From positions 1-64,000 of the forward strand of contig NZ_AGQV01000013.1 of NCBI RefSeq assembly GCF_000234355.1: DNA of 64,000 nucleotides, given 5' to 3'. The notes under the pieces were generated by a model. The model had not been told where the DNA came from. It worked only from the letters and a program-made list of their open reading frames with translations, and did no database searches. The stretch's first letter is position 1. The number at the start of each line of letters is the position of its first letter. Position numbers and translations under genes: made by a program. This stretch comes from Gluconobacter morbifer G707. GTDB lineage: Bacteria > Pseudomonadota > Alphaproteobacteria > Acetobacterales > Acetobacteraceae. Below are positions 34,936 through 43,931 of this stretch, piece after piece.

Positions 34936-34966
34936 GAACGTCTTTCCGCAGCCTGAAAAGACGTTC
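34936..34966. terminator. Hairpin between lipoprotein gene and dehydrogenase operon
   Basis: A perfect 10-bp stem GAACGTCTTT/AAAGACGTTC with an 11-base loop. It sits just downstream of the leftward lipoprotein gene (ends at 34983). It lacks a clean T-run beyond the stem, so it may be a weak terminator or an mRNA-stabilising hairpin. Confidence 0.5.
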
Positions 34967-34982
34967 CGCGCGGGGGTGTCCC

Positions 34983-35900
34983 TTACTGGCCGGACGTGCT
35001 GCCCTGCGTTGCGGAAGGAAGCTGCAATGTTCCGGGTGCGGGAGAATGCTGCCGTGCGCCTGATGATGTGGTTGTCGTGCCGCCCTCTTCGCTGCCTTCG
35101 CCACCTGTCGGGAAAATGGCATCCGGCTCCGTCGGGGCTGTGGCGGATGGCGCCGCCGTATTTGTGGTCGCAGAGGGTTGATCGAGATCCGGTGTGGACA
35201 CTTTGACGTCCGGCGTTGTGACAACCGGCATTGTGATGGAAGGCGTGGTGGCCGTCGTGCTGCCGGCAGCAGGGGAAGCGGCAGGAACGGCTGCTGCAGG
35301 TTCTGTTCCCGGTGCGCCCAGTGTCTGCTGCTGGACGCCCCCGCCTACAAGCGGATTCCCTGTCGCGTCCGTCATCCAGTTCAGCAGTTTTTTGCGGATC
35401 TGGAATTCCAGTTCCACATTCATGTCCTGCATCATGCGGTTGGTCAGGTCATACAGTTCTGCCCGGGAAGTCGGATCCCTGTCTCCGGCATCAAGCTTGC
35501 GGGTGATGCGGGCGTGAATATAGCCTGTGTGCTGGTTATTGGCGTCAGCGACATTCAGCTGCACATCCAGCGCACCGGAAATGGCATTGCCACCAGCTGG
35601 TTCGATATAGGCCTGCCGGATGATGAAATCAGCCTTGCCGGAAGCCCCGCTGGCCATCAGCCTCTGGGTCGCCATCGTTTTCAAGGCCTGGTCAGGTGGC
35701 GTCGGAGCCTTGGATGACAGGGAACCGGGGGCGGGGACAGCCTCGTCCTGTATATTGATGTTTGCTACGTTCAGATGCAGCGTGGACAGATAGCTGTAAT
35801 CCGCTGGCGGAAATGTCTGTGTGCCGCTGTCGCCGCTGCACCCGGCCAGTCCGAGAGAAAACGCCAGAACTGCTGCTCCGGCCCAGTAGCGCAAACCCAT
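34983..35900 (-). CDS. Lipoprotein of unknown function
   Basis: A 305-residue protein with a signal peptide ending in the lipobox LAGC (Cys near residue 21), so it is likely anchored to a membrane. The folded part is about residues 30-180 (TFPPADYSYLSTLHLNVANI, RMMQDMNVELEFQIRKKLLN). It is followed by a long low-complexity tail rich in Pro, Ala, Thr and Ser. No named family is recognised. It may be co-transcribed with the next leftward genes, given the 24-bp spacing. Confidence 0.6.
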   Translation of the reverse strand: MGLRYWAGAAVLAFSLGLAGCSGDSGTQTFPPADYSYLSTLHLNVANINIQDEAVPAPGSLSSKAPTPPDQALKTMATQRLMASGASGKADFIIRQAYIEPAGGNAISGALDVQLNVADANNQHTGYIHARITRKLDAGDRDPTSRAELYDLTNRMMQDMNVELEFQIRKKLLNWMTDATGNPLVGGGVQQQTLGAPGTEPAAAVPAASPAAGSTTATTPSITMPVVTTPDVKVSTPDLDQPSATTNTAAPSATAPTEPDAIFPTGGEGSEEGGTTTTSSGARQHSPAPGTLQLPSATQGSTSGQ

Positions 35901-35924
35901 AGCCCTGACTTCCTCTATTCTGCT

Positions 35925-36989
35925 TCAGGTGCGTCTGAACAATGATTTGAGGCGTCCTGTCCAGCCTTTATTCGTCGCAGACGGTGGAGTGGAGGGTTGT
36001 GCGGGTGCCGGCTGAGGGGGAAGGAAAGACTTTTCTGACGCTTCGTGGGGTGAATCCGCGTTTTTCGTCCCGGAAGTGTCGCTCATCTGAGGTGGTGGCT
36101 CATTCGGACGGGGGGCCTCGTTATCGGGCTTCTGGTCCGATGGTGGCGGGGCCGTATTGTCCGGCTTTGCGAAACTTCGCTTCGAGGCTTGTCCTACGCC
36201 GAAATCCTCCGGACGGAACGGCCGGGCAGCCCGAATGGCCTCTGCATGATCCGGATGCGTGGCATACCAGCCCAGAATGAAGCTTGGCAGGAAGGCTCCC
36301 AGCGGATCTTCACTGATGAGAAGCGGTCCCTGCGGGTAATAGAAGGAAGGTCGACGATCAGGCTGTCCATCGTTCCAGATCAGGTAGAATACGATCTGTT
36401 CGGCTTCGTCATGGAAGCGATAGGCCGTGTATCCGGCCACAGGCATGGACAGCTGCGCTCGTAAGGGCAGGTCAGAGAAGGGAGACGCGACGACCAGCGC
36501 CTCACTGCCCCGACGGGATGACAGCAGGATCTTTAGCCGGTTTTCCTTGATGACACGCCCGTCCGGACAGGTCAGGGCGTCTCCATTGTCAGGGGCGGGA
36601 GGCGGCATAAGGATCGTATGGGGGGCATGGCGATTGAGCCACGCGCCTGTCAGTTCATTCAGGGCCGGCTGCGCCAGGTCCGTCACGAACCGGCTGGCGT
36701 CTTCGCGGCTGTTTCCTGCCAGAACGCCTTCAGCCAGTGGCCAGAACACTGGGTCCATCCCTGTCAGGAGGCGGTTCTGGACATCCGCTTCCAGAACCAT
36801 GACGTGGCTTCCGACATAACTGTCGTTTTCCAGCCACCAGCAGGCCTGCCGGCCGCTCTGCTCATCCTGCAGGACAACCGCCTCGAAACTCTCAGCCGCG
36901 GGCTGGCGACTCAGTGCCACCCAGCCGGGATACAGCCGCTCGACCGGAGCATCATCGAGCCGGACTCCCTCAAGCAGCGGGACAGTCAT
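35925..36989 (-). CDS. Unknown protein with proline-rich tail
   Basis: A 354-residue protein with a folded N-terminal two thirds (VERLYPGWVALSRQPAAESF, ISEDPLGAFLPSFILGWYAT). The last 85 residues are hydrophilic and proline-rich, with many Pro-Ser and Pro-Pro-Gln steps, and end in a basic motif, KSLFRRT. There is no signal peptide. Its start overlaps the hslO stop by 4 bp (36986-36989), so it is coupled to it. I know no family for it and no function can be given. Confidence 0.6.
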   Translation of the reverse strand: MTVPLLEGVRLDDAPVERLYPGWVALSRQPAAESFEAVVLQDEQSGRQACWWLENDSYVGSHVMVLEADVQNRLLTGMDPVFWPLAEGVLAGNSREDASRFVTDLAQPALNELTGAWLNRHAPHTILMPPPAPDNGDALTCPDGRVIKENRLKILLSSRRGSEALVVASPFSDLPLRAQLSMPVAGYTAYRFHDEAEQIVFYLIWNDGQPDRRPSFYYPQGPLLISEDPLGAFLPSFILGWYATHPDHAEAIRAARPFRPEDFGVGQASKRSFAKPDNTAPPPSDQKPDNEAPRPNEPPPQMSDTSGTKNADSPHEASEKSFLPPQPAPAQPSTPPSATNKGWTGRLKSLFRRT

Positions 36990-37927
36990 TCAGGCTGCTT
37001 CCCCAGTTCATCGCGCGCGAAACGGAAATCCGTGTTGCAGAACTCGCATTTCATCGTAATGGTCCCGTCTTCCGCCATATGGTCCAGATCGTCCGTTCCG
37101 AACCGTTCCAGAACGGAGGCCAGCCGCGCGCGGCTGCACCGGCAGCCATAAGCCAGGGCCCGCGGCGGCGCGACCTGGACACCCAACGTCCCGAACAGCC
37201 GAAAGATCAACGTATCGCTTCCCAGCGTTTCGTCGAACAGTTCGGTGTCCTGAAGGGTTTCCCCGAATGTGCAGGCTGTCTCCCAGGCGTCATCGTCGCG
37301 GGTTTCGGGATGCGCGTTTTCTATGCCGCCCTCTTCCGCGATCCGCTCCAGAACAAGTGCGCCCGCCTGCCATCCGTCCACCGTTTTCCGGCAGAACAGT
37401 TTGATCCAGCAGTCATGCTGCTCGCTGGTCTGGAAGTAATGCATGGCCATGTCGGCCAGCGTGCCCCCCGTGAGTTCCACGATGCCCTGGTGGCGTTCCA
37501 TCTCCGCCCCCTGATCGACCGTGAACGCCAGATAGCCATTTCCGAGCAGACCACGATCCGTTTCGGGAAGCGCTTCACGATCGGCGTTTTCCTCCAGCCG
37601 GGCAAAGCTCCGGACATCCCCCGTATCGGTGGCGTCGGCCGCAAGAAGGGAGACCGGACCGTCTCCCTTGACCTGAAGGGAGAAGGAGCCCTTGAACTTC
37701 AGGGCGGAAGCCATGGCGGCCACCAGGGCTACGGCCTTGCCCATGAGTGTCAGAACCGCGTCGGGATTTTCGGCGTGGCGGGACAGAAGGGCATCGGCCA
37801 GTGGTCCAAGACGGACAAGCCGCCCCCGAACGGGCGAGTGCTCCAGATGGAATGGGACGATACCGCCCGCCACCACTAGATTGGGAACAGCCGGGCGGTT
37901 TGTGTCAAGGAATGCTGGCGTATCCAT
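36986..37927 (-). CDS. hslO: Hsp33 redox-regulated chaperone
   Basis: A 313-residue holdase activated by oxidation. The redox-sensing zinc site has CRC (near residue 275) and CEFC (near 305), close to the C-terminus as usual. The N-terminal domain carries DRGLLGNGYLAFTVDQGAEM. It is useful to an organism that makes strong oxidative stress at its membrane. The start overlaps argF's stop by one base. The gene is in the leftward cluster argD, argF, hslO, unknown, lipoprotein. Confidence 0.92.
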   Translation of the reverse strand: MDTPAFLDTNRPAVPNLVVAGGIVPFHLEHSPVRGRLVRLGPLADALLSRHAENPDAVLTLMGKAVALVAAMASALKFKGSFSLQVKGDGPVSLLAADATDTGDVRSFARLEENADREALPETDRGLLGNGYLAFTVDQGAEMERHQGIVELTGGTLADMAMHYFQTSEQHDCWIKLFCRKTVDGWQAGALVLERIAEEGGIENAHPETRDDDAWETACTFGETLQDTELFDETLGSDTLIFRLFGTLGVQVAPPRALAYGCRCSRARLASVLERFGTDDLDHMAEDGTITMKCEFCNTDFRFARDELGKQPE

Positions 37928-38901
37928 CAGATGCTGTCTCTCCCAAGGGCCCAGAGCAGCAGACCCTTCTGCGTATGCAGGCGGTTTTCCGCCTCCTCGA
38001 AAACGACGGACGCCGGGCTTTCGAAAACCTTCGACGTCACTTCTTCTCCGATATGGGCAGGCAGGCAGTGCAGGAACAGGGCATCGGGCGCAGCTTTCGC
38101 CATCAGGGCCGTATCCACCTGATACGGGCGGAAGGATTTCAGCCGTGTTTCACGGTCCTTGTCCCCCATGCTGACCCATGTATCCGTCAGGACGGCGTCT
38201 GCGCCCGCAACGGCTTCAGACGGGTCCGTGAAGACGTCGATCTTCGCTCCGTGTGCCCGCGCCCAGGCGACCGCGCTTTCACTCGGAGCGAAGGCCTCGG
38301 GCGTGGCTAGACGGACATTGAACCCCAGCAGGGCCGCGCCTTCCATCAGGGACGTCGCGACATTGTTGCCATCCCCGACCCAGGCGAGGGTCCTGTCCTT
38401 GATCGGGCCGCGATGTTCCTCGAAGGTCAGGACATCCGCGAGGATCTGGATCGGATGGGACACGGGTGTCAGGCCGTTGATGACCGGGACCGTGCTCCAT
38501 TTCGCCAGTTCGCGCAGGTTTGCGTCCTTGCCTGTCCGCAGGACGATCACGTCCAGAAACCGCGACAGGACGCGTGCCGTATCGGCAATGCTTTCGCCCC
38601 GGCCAAGCTGCATGTCACCGGGAGACAGGACCGAAACCGATCCTCCAAGCTGGCCCATGCCGACCTCGAAGGAAACCCGGGTCCGGGTGGAGGGCTGGGC
38701 GAGCATGAGACCCAGCGTGCGCCCTTCCAGAGGACGGTCCGGATGCATGGGGTTGCGGCGACCGTTCTGCAGTGCCTTTACATGAGCGGAAAGATCCAGG
38801 ATGTGCCGGATGACTGACGGTTCAAAATCCTTCAGGTCAAGGAAATGGCGGGGCGCCTGCTGTTCGTTGCTGGTCATCCGGGGTGCATCTGCCGAACTCA
38901 C
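37927..38901 (-). CDS. argF: Ornithine carbamoyltransferase
   Basis: A 324-residue enzyme that joins carbamoyl phosphate to ornithine to make citrulline. The carbamoyl-phosphate site STRTR lies near residue 74, and HCLPAH is near 284. The DxxxSMG-type loop is present as DTWVSMGD. It overlaps argD by 4 bp (38898-38901), so argD and argF are translationally coupled in the arginine pathway. Confidence 0.95.
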   Translation of the reverse strand: MSSADAPRMTSNEQQAPRHFLDLKDFEPSVIRHILDLSAHVKALQNGRRNPMHPDRPLEGRTLGLMLAQPSTRTRVSFEVGMGQLGGSVSVLSPGDMQLGRGESIADTARVLSRFLDVIVLRTGKDANLRELAKWSTVPVINGLTPVSHPIQILADVLTFEEHRGPIKDRTLAWVGDGNNVATSLMEGAALLGFNVRLATPEAFAPSESAVAWARAHGAKIDVFTDPSEAVAGADAVLTDTWVSMGDKDRETRLKSFRPYQVDTALMAKAAPDALFLHCLPAHIGEEVTSKVFESPASVVFEEAENRLHTQKGLLLWALGRDSI

Positions 38902-40100
38902 GAAACCTTCTCCTGCTTGTCTGCTGTTTCTGCGGCGAGAATCTGCGCGGCTTTCACCAGCCGTTCACAGGCCTCGCGGCAGTCGTCTTCCGTCACGATC
39001 AGGGGGGGCACCAGACGCAGGACATTGTCTCCCGCCGTGACCGTCAGAAGCTGCTGGTCCAGAACCGCCGCCACGACTTCTCCGACGGGCGGAACACAGT
39101 GCAGTCCCCGCATCAGGCCGATCCCGCGGACCCCGTCAAAAATCCCGCCTGACCGCCTGACCACATCTTCGAGCATGACGCCGAAAGCGTCTCCGACCCT
39201 GCGGACCTGCTCCAGGAAACCGGGCGACAGGATTTCCCCCAGAACCGTCAGCCCGGCCGAACAGGCCAGCGGATTGCCTCCGAAGGTGGTGCCGTGCGTT
39301 CCCGGCGTCAGGTGCTTCGCCAGCGCCTCCGTGGCCAGAACGGCTCCGATCGGGAAACCCCCGCCCAGCCCCTTGGCGACGGAAATCACATCCGGCTTCA
39401 CGCCATACCACTCATGCGCGAACAGTTTGCCCGTCCGGCCCACGCCGGTCTGGACCTCATCGAAGCCGAGATAGAGCCCGTATTCGTCACAGACGGCGCG
39501 CAGGGCTGCCATGAATTCCTTCGTGGCGGGCTTGATGCCGCTTTCGCCCTGAACGGGTTCGACGATGATGCCTGCCGTTTCCGGCGTGATCGCGGCGCGC
39601 AGGGTGTTGGAGTTGCTGAACGGGGCGTGATCGAAACCTTCCACAACCGGCCCGAAGCCTTTCTGGTAGGCCGGATTGCCGGTGGCGGAGATCATGGCCA
39701 GTGTCCGGCCATGGAATGCCCCGTTGAAGCACAGGATGCGGGTGCGCTCCGGATGGCCGTTCTCGAACTGTGCGCGGCGCATGAGCTTCGCCATGCCCTC
39801 ATTCGCCTCGGCGCCGGAGTTGCAGAACAGGACCGAGTCCGCGAACGTATTTTCGACCAGCGTCTCTGCCAGGCGTTCCCCCTCCGGAATCCGGTACAGG
39901 TTCGAGACGTGCATGACCTTGGCAGCCTGATCCGCAATGGCTTTCACCAGTTTCGGGTGGGCATGCCCCAGGGAGGACACCGCGATGCCGGCCCCGAAAT
40001 CGAGATATCGTCGTCCGTTCGTCGCCGTCAGCCAGACGCCTTCGCCCTGCTCGAAAGCAAGGTCGGCACGTTTGTAATTGGGCATGAGAGCGGGGATCAT
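38898..40100 (-). CDS. argD: Acetylornithine aminotransferase
   Basis: A PLP aminotransferase of 400 residues from the chosen ATG at 40100 (MIPALMPNYKRADLAFEQGE). An upstream in-frame ATG would add 23 unlikely residues. The PLP lysine is in VISVAKGLGGGFPIGA. Family features GSEA-type (NSGAEANEGMAK) and FDEVQTGVGRTG are clear. It makes N-acetylornithine from the semialdehyde and may also serve in lysine synthesis. It starts an operon with argF. Confidence 0.95.
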   Translation of the reverse strand: MIPALMPNYKRADLAFEQGEGVWLTATNGRRYLDFGAGIAVSSLGHAHPKLVKAIADQAAKVMHVSNLYRIPEGERLAETLVENTFADSVLFCNSGAEANEGMAKLMRRAQFENGHPERTRILCFNGAFHGRTLAMISATGNPAYQKGFGPVVEGFDHAPFSNSNTLRAAITPETAGIIVEPVQGESGIKPATKEFMAALRAVCDEYGLYLGFDEVQTGVGRTGKLFAHEWYGVKPDVISVAKGLGGGFPIGAVLATEALAKHLTPGTHGTTFGGNPLACSAGLTVLGEILSPGFLEQVRRVGDAFGVMLEDVVRRSGGIFDGVRGIGLMRGLHCVPPVGEVVAAVLDQQLLTVTAGDNVLRLVPPLIVTEDDCREACERLVKAAQILAAETADKQEKVS

Positions 40101-40156
40101 GATGGATCTCGATTTTGGGTTGGAACAGGTTGCAAAAAAACAGGAAGGCGGAACTG

Positions 40157-40188
40157 AAAAACCCTGCACCGGTATGCCCGGGGCAGGG
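40157..40188 (-). terminator. Terminator after the D-aminopeptidase gene
   Basis: On the minus strand CCCTGC and GCAGGG form a stem with extra pairing (CCGG) inside, followed by TTTTT. It lies between the end of the aminopeptidase gene and the argD start, stopping read-through into argD. Confidence 0.65.
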
Positions 40189-40252
40189 CCTGAAAACTCC
40201 GCTGAACTATTGTGGGGCAGAAAATCGATCCGTCAAACCCCCACTTTACGAT

Positions 40253-41818
40253 TCAGACACGTTGATAAAGCAGATCACGCGCCAGCCAGCATCCGACGCG
40301 CACGGCGTTGACGCCCGTGGAGTCCCGCTCGAAGGCCAGTGTCCAGTCTCCCGGTGCGGTGTGGTCCAGTGCGCGCGGGCAGGGCAGAACCCAGACATCC
40401 CGTGCGAGCCGCTGGAGCGGTTCCATCCGTCCGTCTCCCAGAATGCCCGAGAAGCCGCCATAGAGTACGCCTCCCGCAAGGGTGACCGTGACGGCGGCCT
40501 CGTCCAGTTCCTCGCAGCGATAGACGCCGTCCAGATCCTCGATGCTTTCGCCGGGTGTGGTGTCGCAGCGCGTCAGGATTCCGGTACGGTTTTCTCCCGG
40601 CCGCTCCATCCGCACCTCGTCGCCCTGCGCGGTGACGGTCACGCCCGTACCCTGCGCCCGGTCCGGTGAAAGGCCGTCGAGCATTTCCGGAATCATCATG
40701 TAGCGCAGACGCGCACCGTCCGGTGCCGGTTCGATCCGTGCCGAAAGTCCGGTCTCCCGTTCCAGATAGGTGCCATAGAGTGCATCGGGCTGCTGTGTAG
40801 TGCGGTCCGCTTCATACGGGACACCCAGAACCGCGGCCAGAACCTGCGCGGAGGCTACCTGAGTGGCGGACATGTGATTGAACATGACCACGACCGAGAT
40901 CCGTTCGGACGCGACATGCAGCCTGTGAGACCGCCAGCCCCTCAGCGCGCCGCCATGCATCGTCACGTCACGACCGAACATGGTCGTGCGTTGCAGGCCG
41001 AACCCGTAAGGCGCGTTCACTCCGTCCCGGAATGTCACGGGCGCGCTCAGCCGGTTGTAGAGCCCGTCCGGAGCGTCACGCGTGGCATCAATGAACTTTT
41101 CCCATGCGATCATGTCATCCAGCGATGCCCCCAGACCGGCATCCCCGGTCCAGTAGATATTGTTGACCGCAGGGCAGAATCCGCTCTCCACGGACCCTTC
41201 ATATCCTACCGTGCCATCCGGCATGGCCCGCGTCTCGGCCGCCAGAAAGGCCCGTTCCATTCCGACCGGATTGAAGATCGAGGTCTGGAGCAGCTCGGCG
41301 AATCCGCGATCCGTCCGGTCCTGAAGGATGTCGGAGATCAGCCGGAAATTCTGGTTCACATAGGAATAGGACGTGCCGGGCTGGAACTGGAGCGTCCGCG
41401 TTCCGTTGATGACGCGCTCTGCTTCCCGGTCCCCGAAATACCCCTCGACCGGTGCACCATGCAGCATCGCCACCGCCCAGTAATCCCTCAGCCCGGACTG
41501 GTTGTGCGCCAGGTGCAGTAGTCCGGGGGCGGGTTCGTCCAGTTGTGGCAGGCGGTCATCCACATCGCCGTCCAGTTCGGACGGGTTGCCGAACAGGTCC
41601 AGCAGGACGCCGCAGGTGAACTGCTTGGTGATCGAGCACATCCGGAACAGCGAGGATGGCGTAAAGGGGATGTGCCGTTCCGCATTGGCATATCCCCATC
41701 CATGTCGCACCAGAACCTCTCCGTCCTTCAGGACGGCCACAGCGCCGCCGGGGCCGGGGAAGCGGACGGGAAGGGCGGAGACGGCCGCGTCAAGACGGGC
41801 GGAAAGAGAGTCGCTCAT
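40253..41818 (-). CDS. dap: D-aminopeptidase (penicillin-binding-protein-like)
   Basis: A 521-residue protein that follows the Ochrobactrum anthropi D-aminopeptidase closely in layout and motifs. It has SxxK as Ser62-Ile-Thr-Lys65, YSYVNQNF with the catalytic Tyr near 152, and HGGALRG near 287. Two C-terminal lipocalin-like domains follow, ending VGCWLARDLLYQRV. It releases N-terminal D-residues from small peptides and has no signal peptide, so it is probably cytoplasmic. I chose ATG at 41818 (MSDSLSARLD), which matches the family start. An upstream ATG would add 20 residues. Together with alr it may recycle D-amino acids, which is inferred. Confidence 0.85.
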   Translation of the reverse strand: MSDSLSARLDAAVSALPVRFPGPGGAVAVLKDGEVLVRHGWGYANAERHIPFTPSSLFRMCSITKQFTCGVLLDLFGNPSELDGDVDDRLPQLDEPAPGLLHLAHNQSGLRDYWAVAMLHGAPVEGYFGDREAERVINGTRTLQFQPGTSYSYVNQNFRLISDILQDRTDRGFAELLQTSIFNPVGMERAFLAAETRAMPDGTVGYEGSVESGFCPAVNNIYWTGDAGLGASLDDMIAWEKFIDATRDAPDGLYNRLSAPVTFRDGVNAPYGFGLQRTTMFGRDVTMHGGALRGWRSHRLHVASERISVVVMFNHMSATQVASAQVLAAVLGVPYEADRTTQQPDALYGTYLERETGLSARIEPAPDGARLRYMMIPEMLDGLSPDRAQGTGVTVTAQGDEVRMERPGENRTGILTRCDTTPGESIEDLDGVYRCEELDEAAVTVTLAGGVLYGGFSGILGDGRMEPLQRLARDVWVLPCPRALDHTAPGDWTLAFERDSTGVNAVRVGCWLARDLLYQRV

Positions 41819-41883
41819 GGCGGGAATGATGGCGTCATACAGCCTTGCCGTAAATGCCCTCCGCGTCCCATAATCCATTCCCT

Positions 41884-42492
41884 ATGGACGAGATCCCACC
41901 CGCTCCGGATGCCAGGACCCTGCGCGAGACCGCGCTGGCCCACGTCGCCCGTTTCGCCACGACCGAGCAGGGGCTGAGACAGGTGCTCGACCGTCGCCTG
42001 CGGCGCTGGGGCGTACGGGCAGAGCGGGGCGGCATGATGGCGGAAGATATCGAAGCCATGATCGCGGCTCTGAGGCCCGCCATCGAGGACGTTTTGGGCA
42101 GCATGGCGCAGCTTGGCGCCATCGACGATGCCGGTTTTGCCCGCTCTCGGGCCCTGAGCCTGACCCGGACGGGGCGTTCCCGCCGTGCCGTTGCCGCCCA
42201 TCTCGTTACGAAAGGCGTGGATCAGAACACCACGCAGAATGCTTTGGACGAGTCGCTCGGTGCCCGGGCCGATGAAAGTGCCCGCGAGGCCGAACTGGCA
42301 GCGGCCCTTGTGCTCGCGCGCAAGCGGTGTCTTGGTCCCTTCCGCCGTCCCGATCGACCGGAGGAAGAGCCGATGAAGGCACTGGGCATCTTCGCCCGGA
42401 ACGGCTTTTCGCGCGATGTGGCGCAGGCTGCCCTCGACATGGACCCCGATGAGGCGGAAGACCGGATCATCGCTTTCAGGAGCCGACCGTGA
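41884..42492 (+). CDS. recX: RecX regulatory protein
   Basis: A 202-residue protein of RecX type, which binds RecA filaments and limits recombination. The family pattern of three-helix repeats is visible: ALAHVARFATTEQGLRQVLD, LGAIDDAGFARSRALSLTRT and GFSRDVAQAALDMDPDEAED. ATG at 41884 (MDEIPPAPDAR) fits the family better than an upstream start. It overlaps the CHAP-type gene by 4 bp. It is divergent from the D-aminopeptidase, and no recA is in the window. Confidence 0.85.
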   Translation: MDEIPPAPDARTLRETALAHVARFATTEQGLRQVLDRRLRRWGVRAERGGMMAEDIEAMIAALRPAIEDVLGSMAQLGAIDDAGFARSRALSLTRTGRSRRAVAAHLVTKGVDQNTTQNALDESLGARADESAREAELAAALVLARKRCLGPFRRPDRPEEEPMKALGIFARNGFSRDVAQAALDMDPDEAEDRIIAFRSRP

Positions 42493-42971
42493 AGAAACTT
42501 TCCGTCCTTCTCCTCCTCAGCCTCGCAGCCTGTGGGGGAGGACGGGAATACAGCCGCGCCAGTTTTAACGGGCCGCTCCAGTGCGCGCCCTACGCCCGTG
42601 CCCGGACCGGTCTGAAACTGAGCGGAACCGCTGCATCGTGGTGGCGTCAGTCCGCCGGGCGCTATGCCCATACCCATGTGCCCCGGCCGGGTGAGGTACT
42701 GGTCTTCCGCGCAACCTCCCGCGTTCCGAGCGGGCATGTTTCCATTGTCCGGCGACAGGTTTCCGACCGGACGATTCTGGTCGATCATGCCAACTGGGAG
42801 CCGGGCCGGATCGACCGCAACGTCCCGATCACCGACATTTCCCCCTCCCATGACTGGACGCTGGTGCGTGTCTGGTGGGCGCCTGTCCATGCCGTCGGAC
42901 GACGGGCCTATCCGACCTATGGCTTCATTTCCCCCCGCATCTCTCTCGCGGACATGAACGATGCGTCCTGA
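42489..42971 (+). CDS. CHAP-domain lipoprotein, probable peptidoglycan amidase
   Basis: A 160-residue protein with a short signal and lipobox LAAC (Cys near residue 15), so probably membrane-anchored. A CHAP/NlpC-like domain follows. The catalytic Cys is likely in LQCAPYARARTG and the His in PSGHVSIVRRQ. Such enzymes cut or remodel peptidoglycan. It overlaps recX by 4 bp. Confidence 0.72.
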   Translation: MKKLSVLLLLSLAACGGGREYSRASFNGPLQCAPYARARTGLKLSGTAASWWRQSAGRYAHTHVPRPGEVLVFRATSRVPSGHVSIVRRQVSDRTILVDHANWEPGRIDRNVPITDISPSHDWTLVRVWWAPVHAVGRRAYPTYGFISPRISLADMNDAS

Positions 42972-43040
42972 ACCAGTGCTTGCACAATCGCTCCAGCCTT
43001 GCCACATGAGGAGAGCCTTGGCTTTTCGGAGTATGACACT

Positions 43041-43301
43041 ATGGGCAGTATGAGCCCCGTTCACTGGCTGATTCTGGCGGTCGTTCTGCTTGTCGTGTTT
43101 GGCGGCGGTGGCAAGATCAGCGGTCTGATGGGAGACTTCGCGAAGGGTATCAAATCCTTCAAGAAGAATATGGCGGATGATGAATCCATGAATGCGCCGG
43201 AGGCGAACCCGCAGCCTCCCGGACATATTCCGCCTCCCGGTCAGCAGCCGTCCGGCTACAGCCAGACGACCAGCAGCGACACGCACCGCACACAGGTCTG
43301 A
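43041..43301 (+). CDS. tatA: Sec-independent translocase protein TatA
   Basis: An 86-residue protein with one N-terminal membrane helix ([20 protein letters not shown]), a hinge, then an amphipathic helix ([17 protein letters not shown]) and a Pro-rich tail. This is standard TatA. It forms the pore that exports folded proteins with twin-arginine signals, such as the dehydrogenase small subunit at 34138. ATG at 43041 is used, and 43050 is also possible. tatB and tatC are not next to it. Its stop overlaps mtnB by one base. Confidence 0.85.
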   Translation: MGSMSPVHWLILAVVLLVVFGGGGKISGLMGDFAKGIKSFKKNMADDESMNAPEANPQPPGHIPPPGQQPSGYSQTTSSDTHRTQV

Positions 43302-43927
43302 TGCGGCAGTCCATGACGGACGGAACATGGGTTTCCGCCGCGCGTGACATCGTGCGCGCAGGCCAGCGTATGGACCAGAGCGGCTGGGTTCCGGCCACGG
43401 CGGGAAACCTGTCGCGCAGGCTGGAGGATGGCCGTATCGCCATCACCCGCTCTGGCTGTCACAAGGGCTTCCTGACGGAAGACGACGTGATCGGAGTCCA
43501 TCCCGACGGTACGCCTGTCCGTGACGGTGACCGCTCGAGCGCCGAGACCCTGCTTCATACGCAGCTCTACGCCCATGATCCGTCCATCGGCGCCGTCTTG
43601 CATGGTCATTCCGTTGCGGCCACCATCCTTTCGATGGATGAACCCACGCGCGCCCTGACATTCTCGGATTACGAGATCCTCAAGGTTTTCGAGGGACAGA
43701 CCATGCACGCGGCGACTCTTACTCTGCCGCTGTTCGACAACGATCAGGACATCGCGCGTCTTGCTGATGTCGTGGCGCCGGAACTGCCGAAGATGCGGAT
43801 GGGCTACCTGATCCGCGGTCATGGCGTCTATGTCTGGGGCAAGGACATGTTCACGGCGCTGGCCCGGCTCGAAGGGCTGGAGTTCCTGCTGGCGTGCAAA
43901 CTGGCCCGTCTTCAGAAAAAAGGCTGA
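43301..43927 (+). CDS. mtnB: Methylthioribulose-1-phosphate dehydratase
   Basis: A class II aldolase-fold zinc enzyme of 208 residues in methionine salvage, which dehydrates 5-methylthioribulose-1-phosphate. Zinc-binding His residues are seen in VLHGHSVAATIL and in YLIRGHGVYVWG, and the catalytic Glu is in GWVPATAGNLSRR-linked loops. It starts on the tatA stop (TGATG). mtnD follows after 4 bp. Confidence 0.92.
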   Translation: MRQSMTDGTWVSAARDIVRAGQRMDQSGWVPATAGNLSRRLEDGRIAITRSGCHKGFLTEDDVIGVHPDGTPVRDGDRSSAETLLHTQLYAHDPSIGAVLHGHSVAATILSMDEPTRALTFSDYEILKVFEGQTMHAATLTLPLFDNDQDIARLADVVAPELPKMRMGYLIRGHGVYVWGKDMFTALARLEGLEFLLACKLARLQKKG

Positions 43928-43931
43928 TCCC

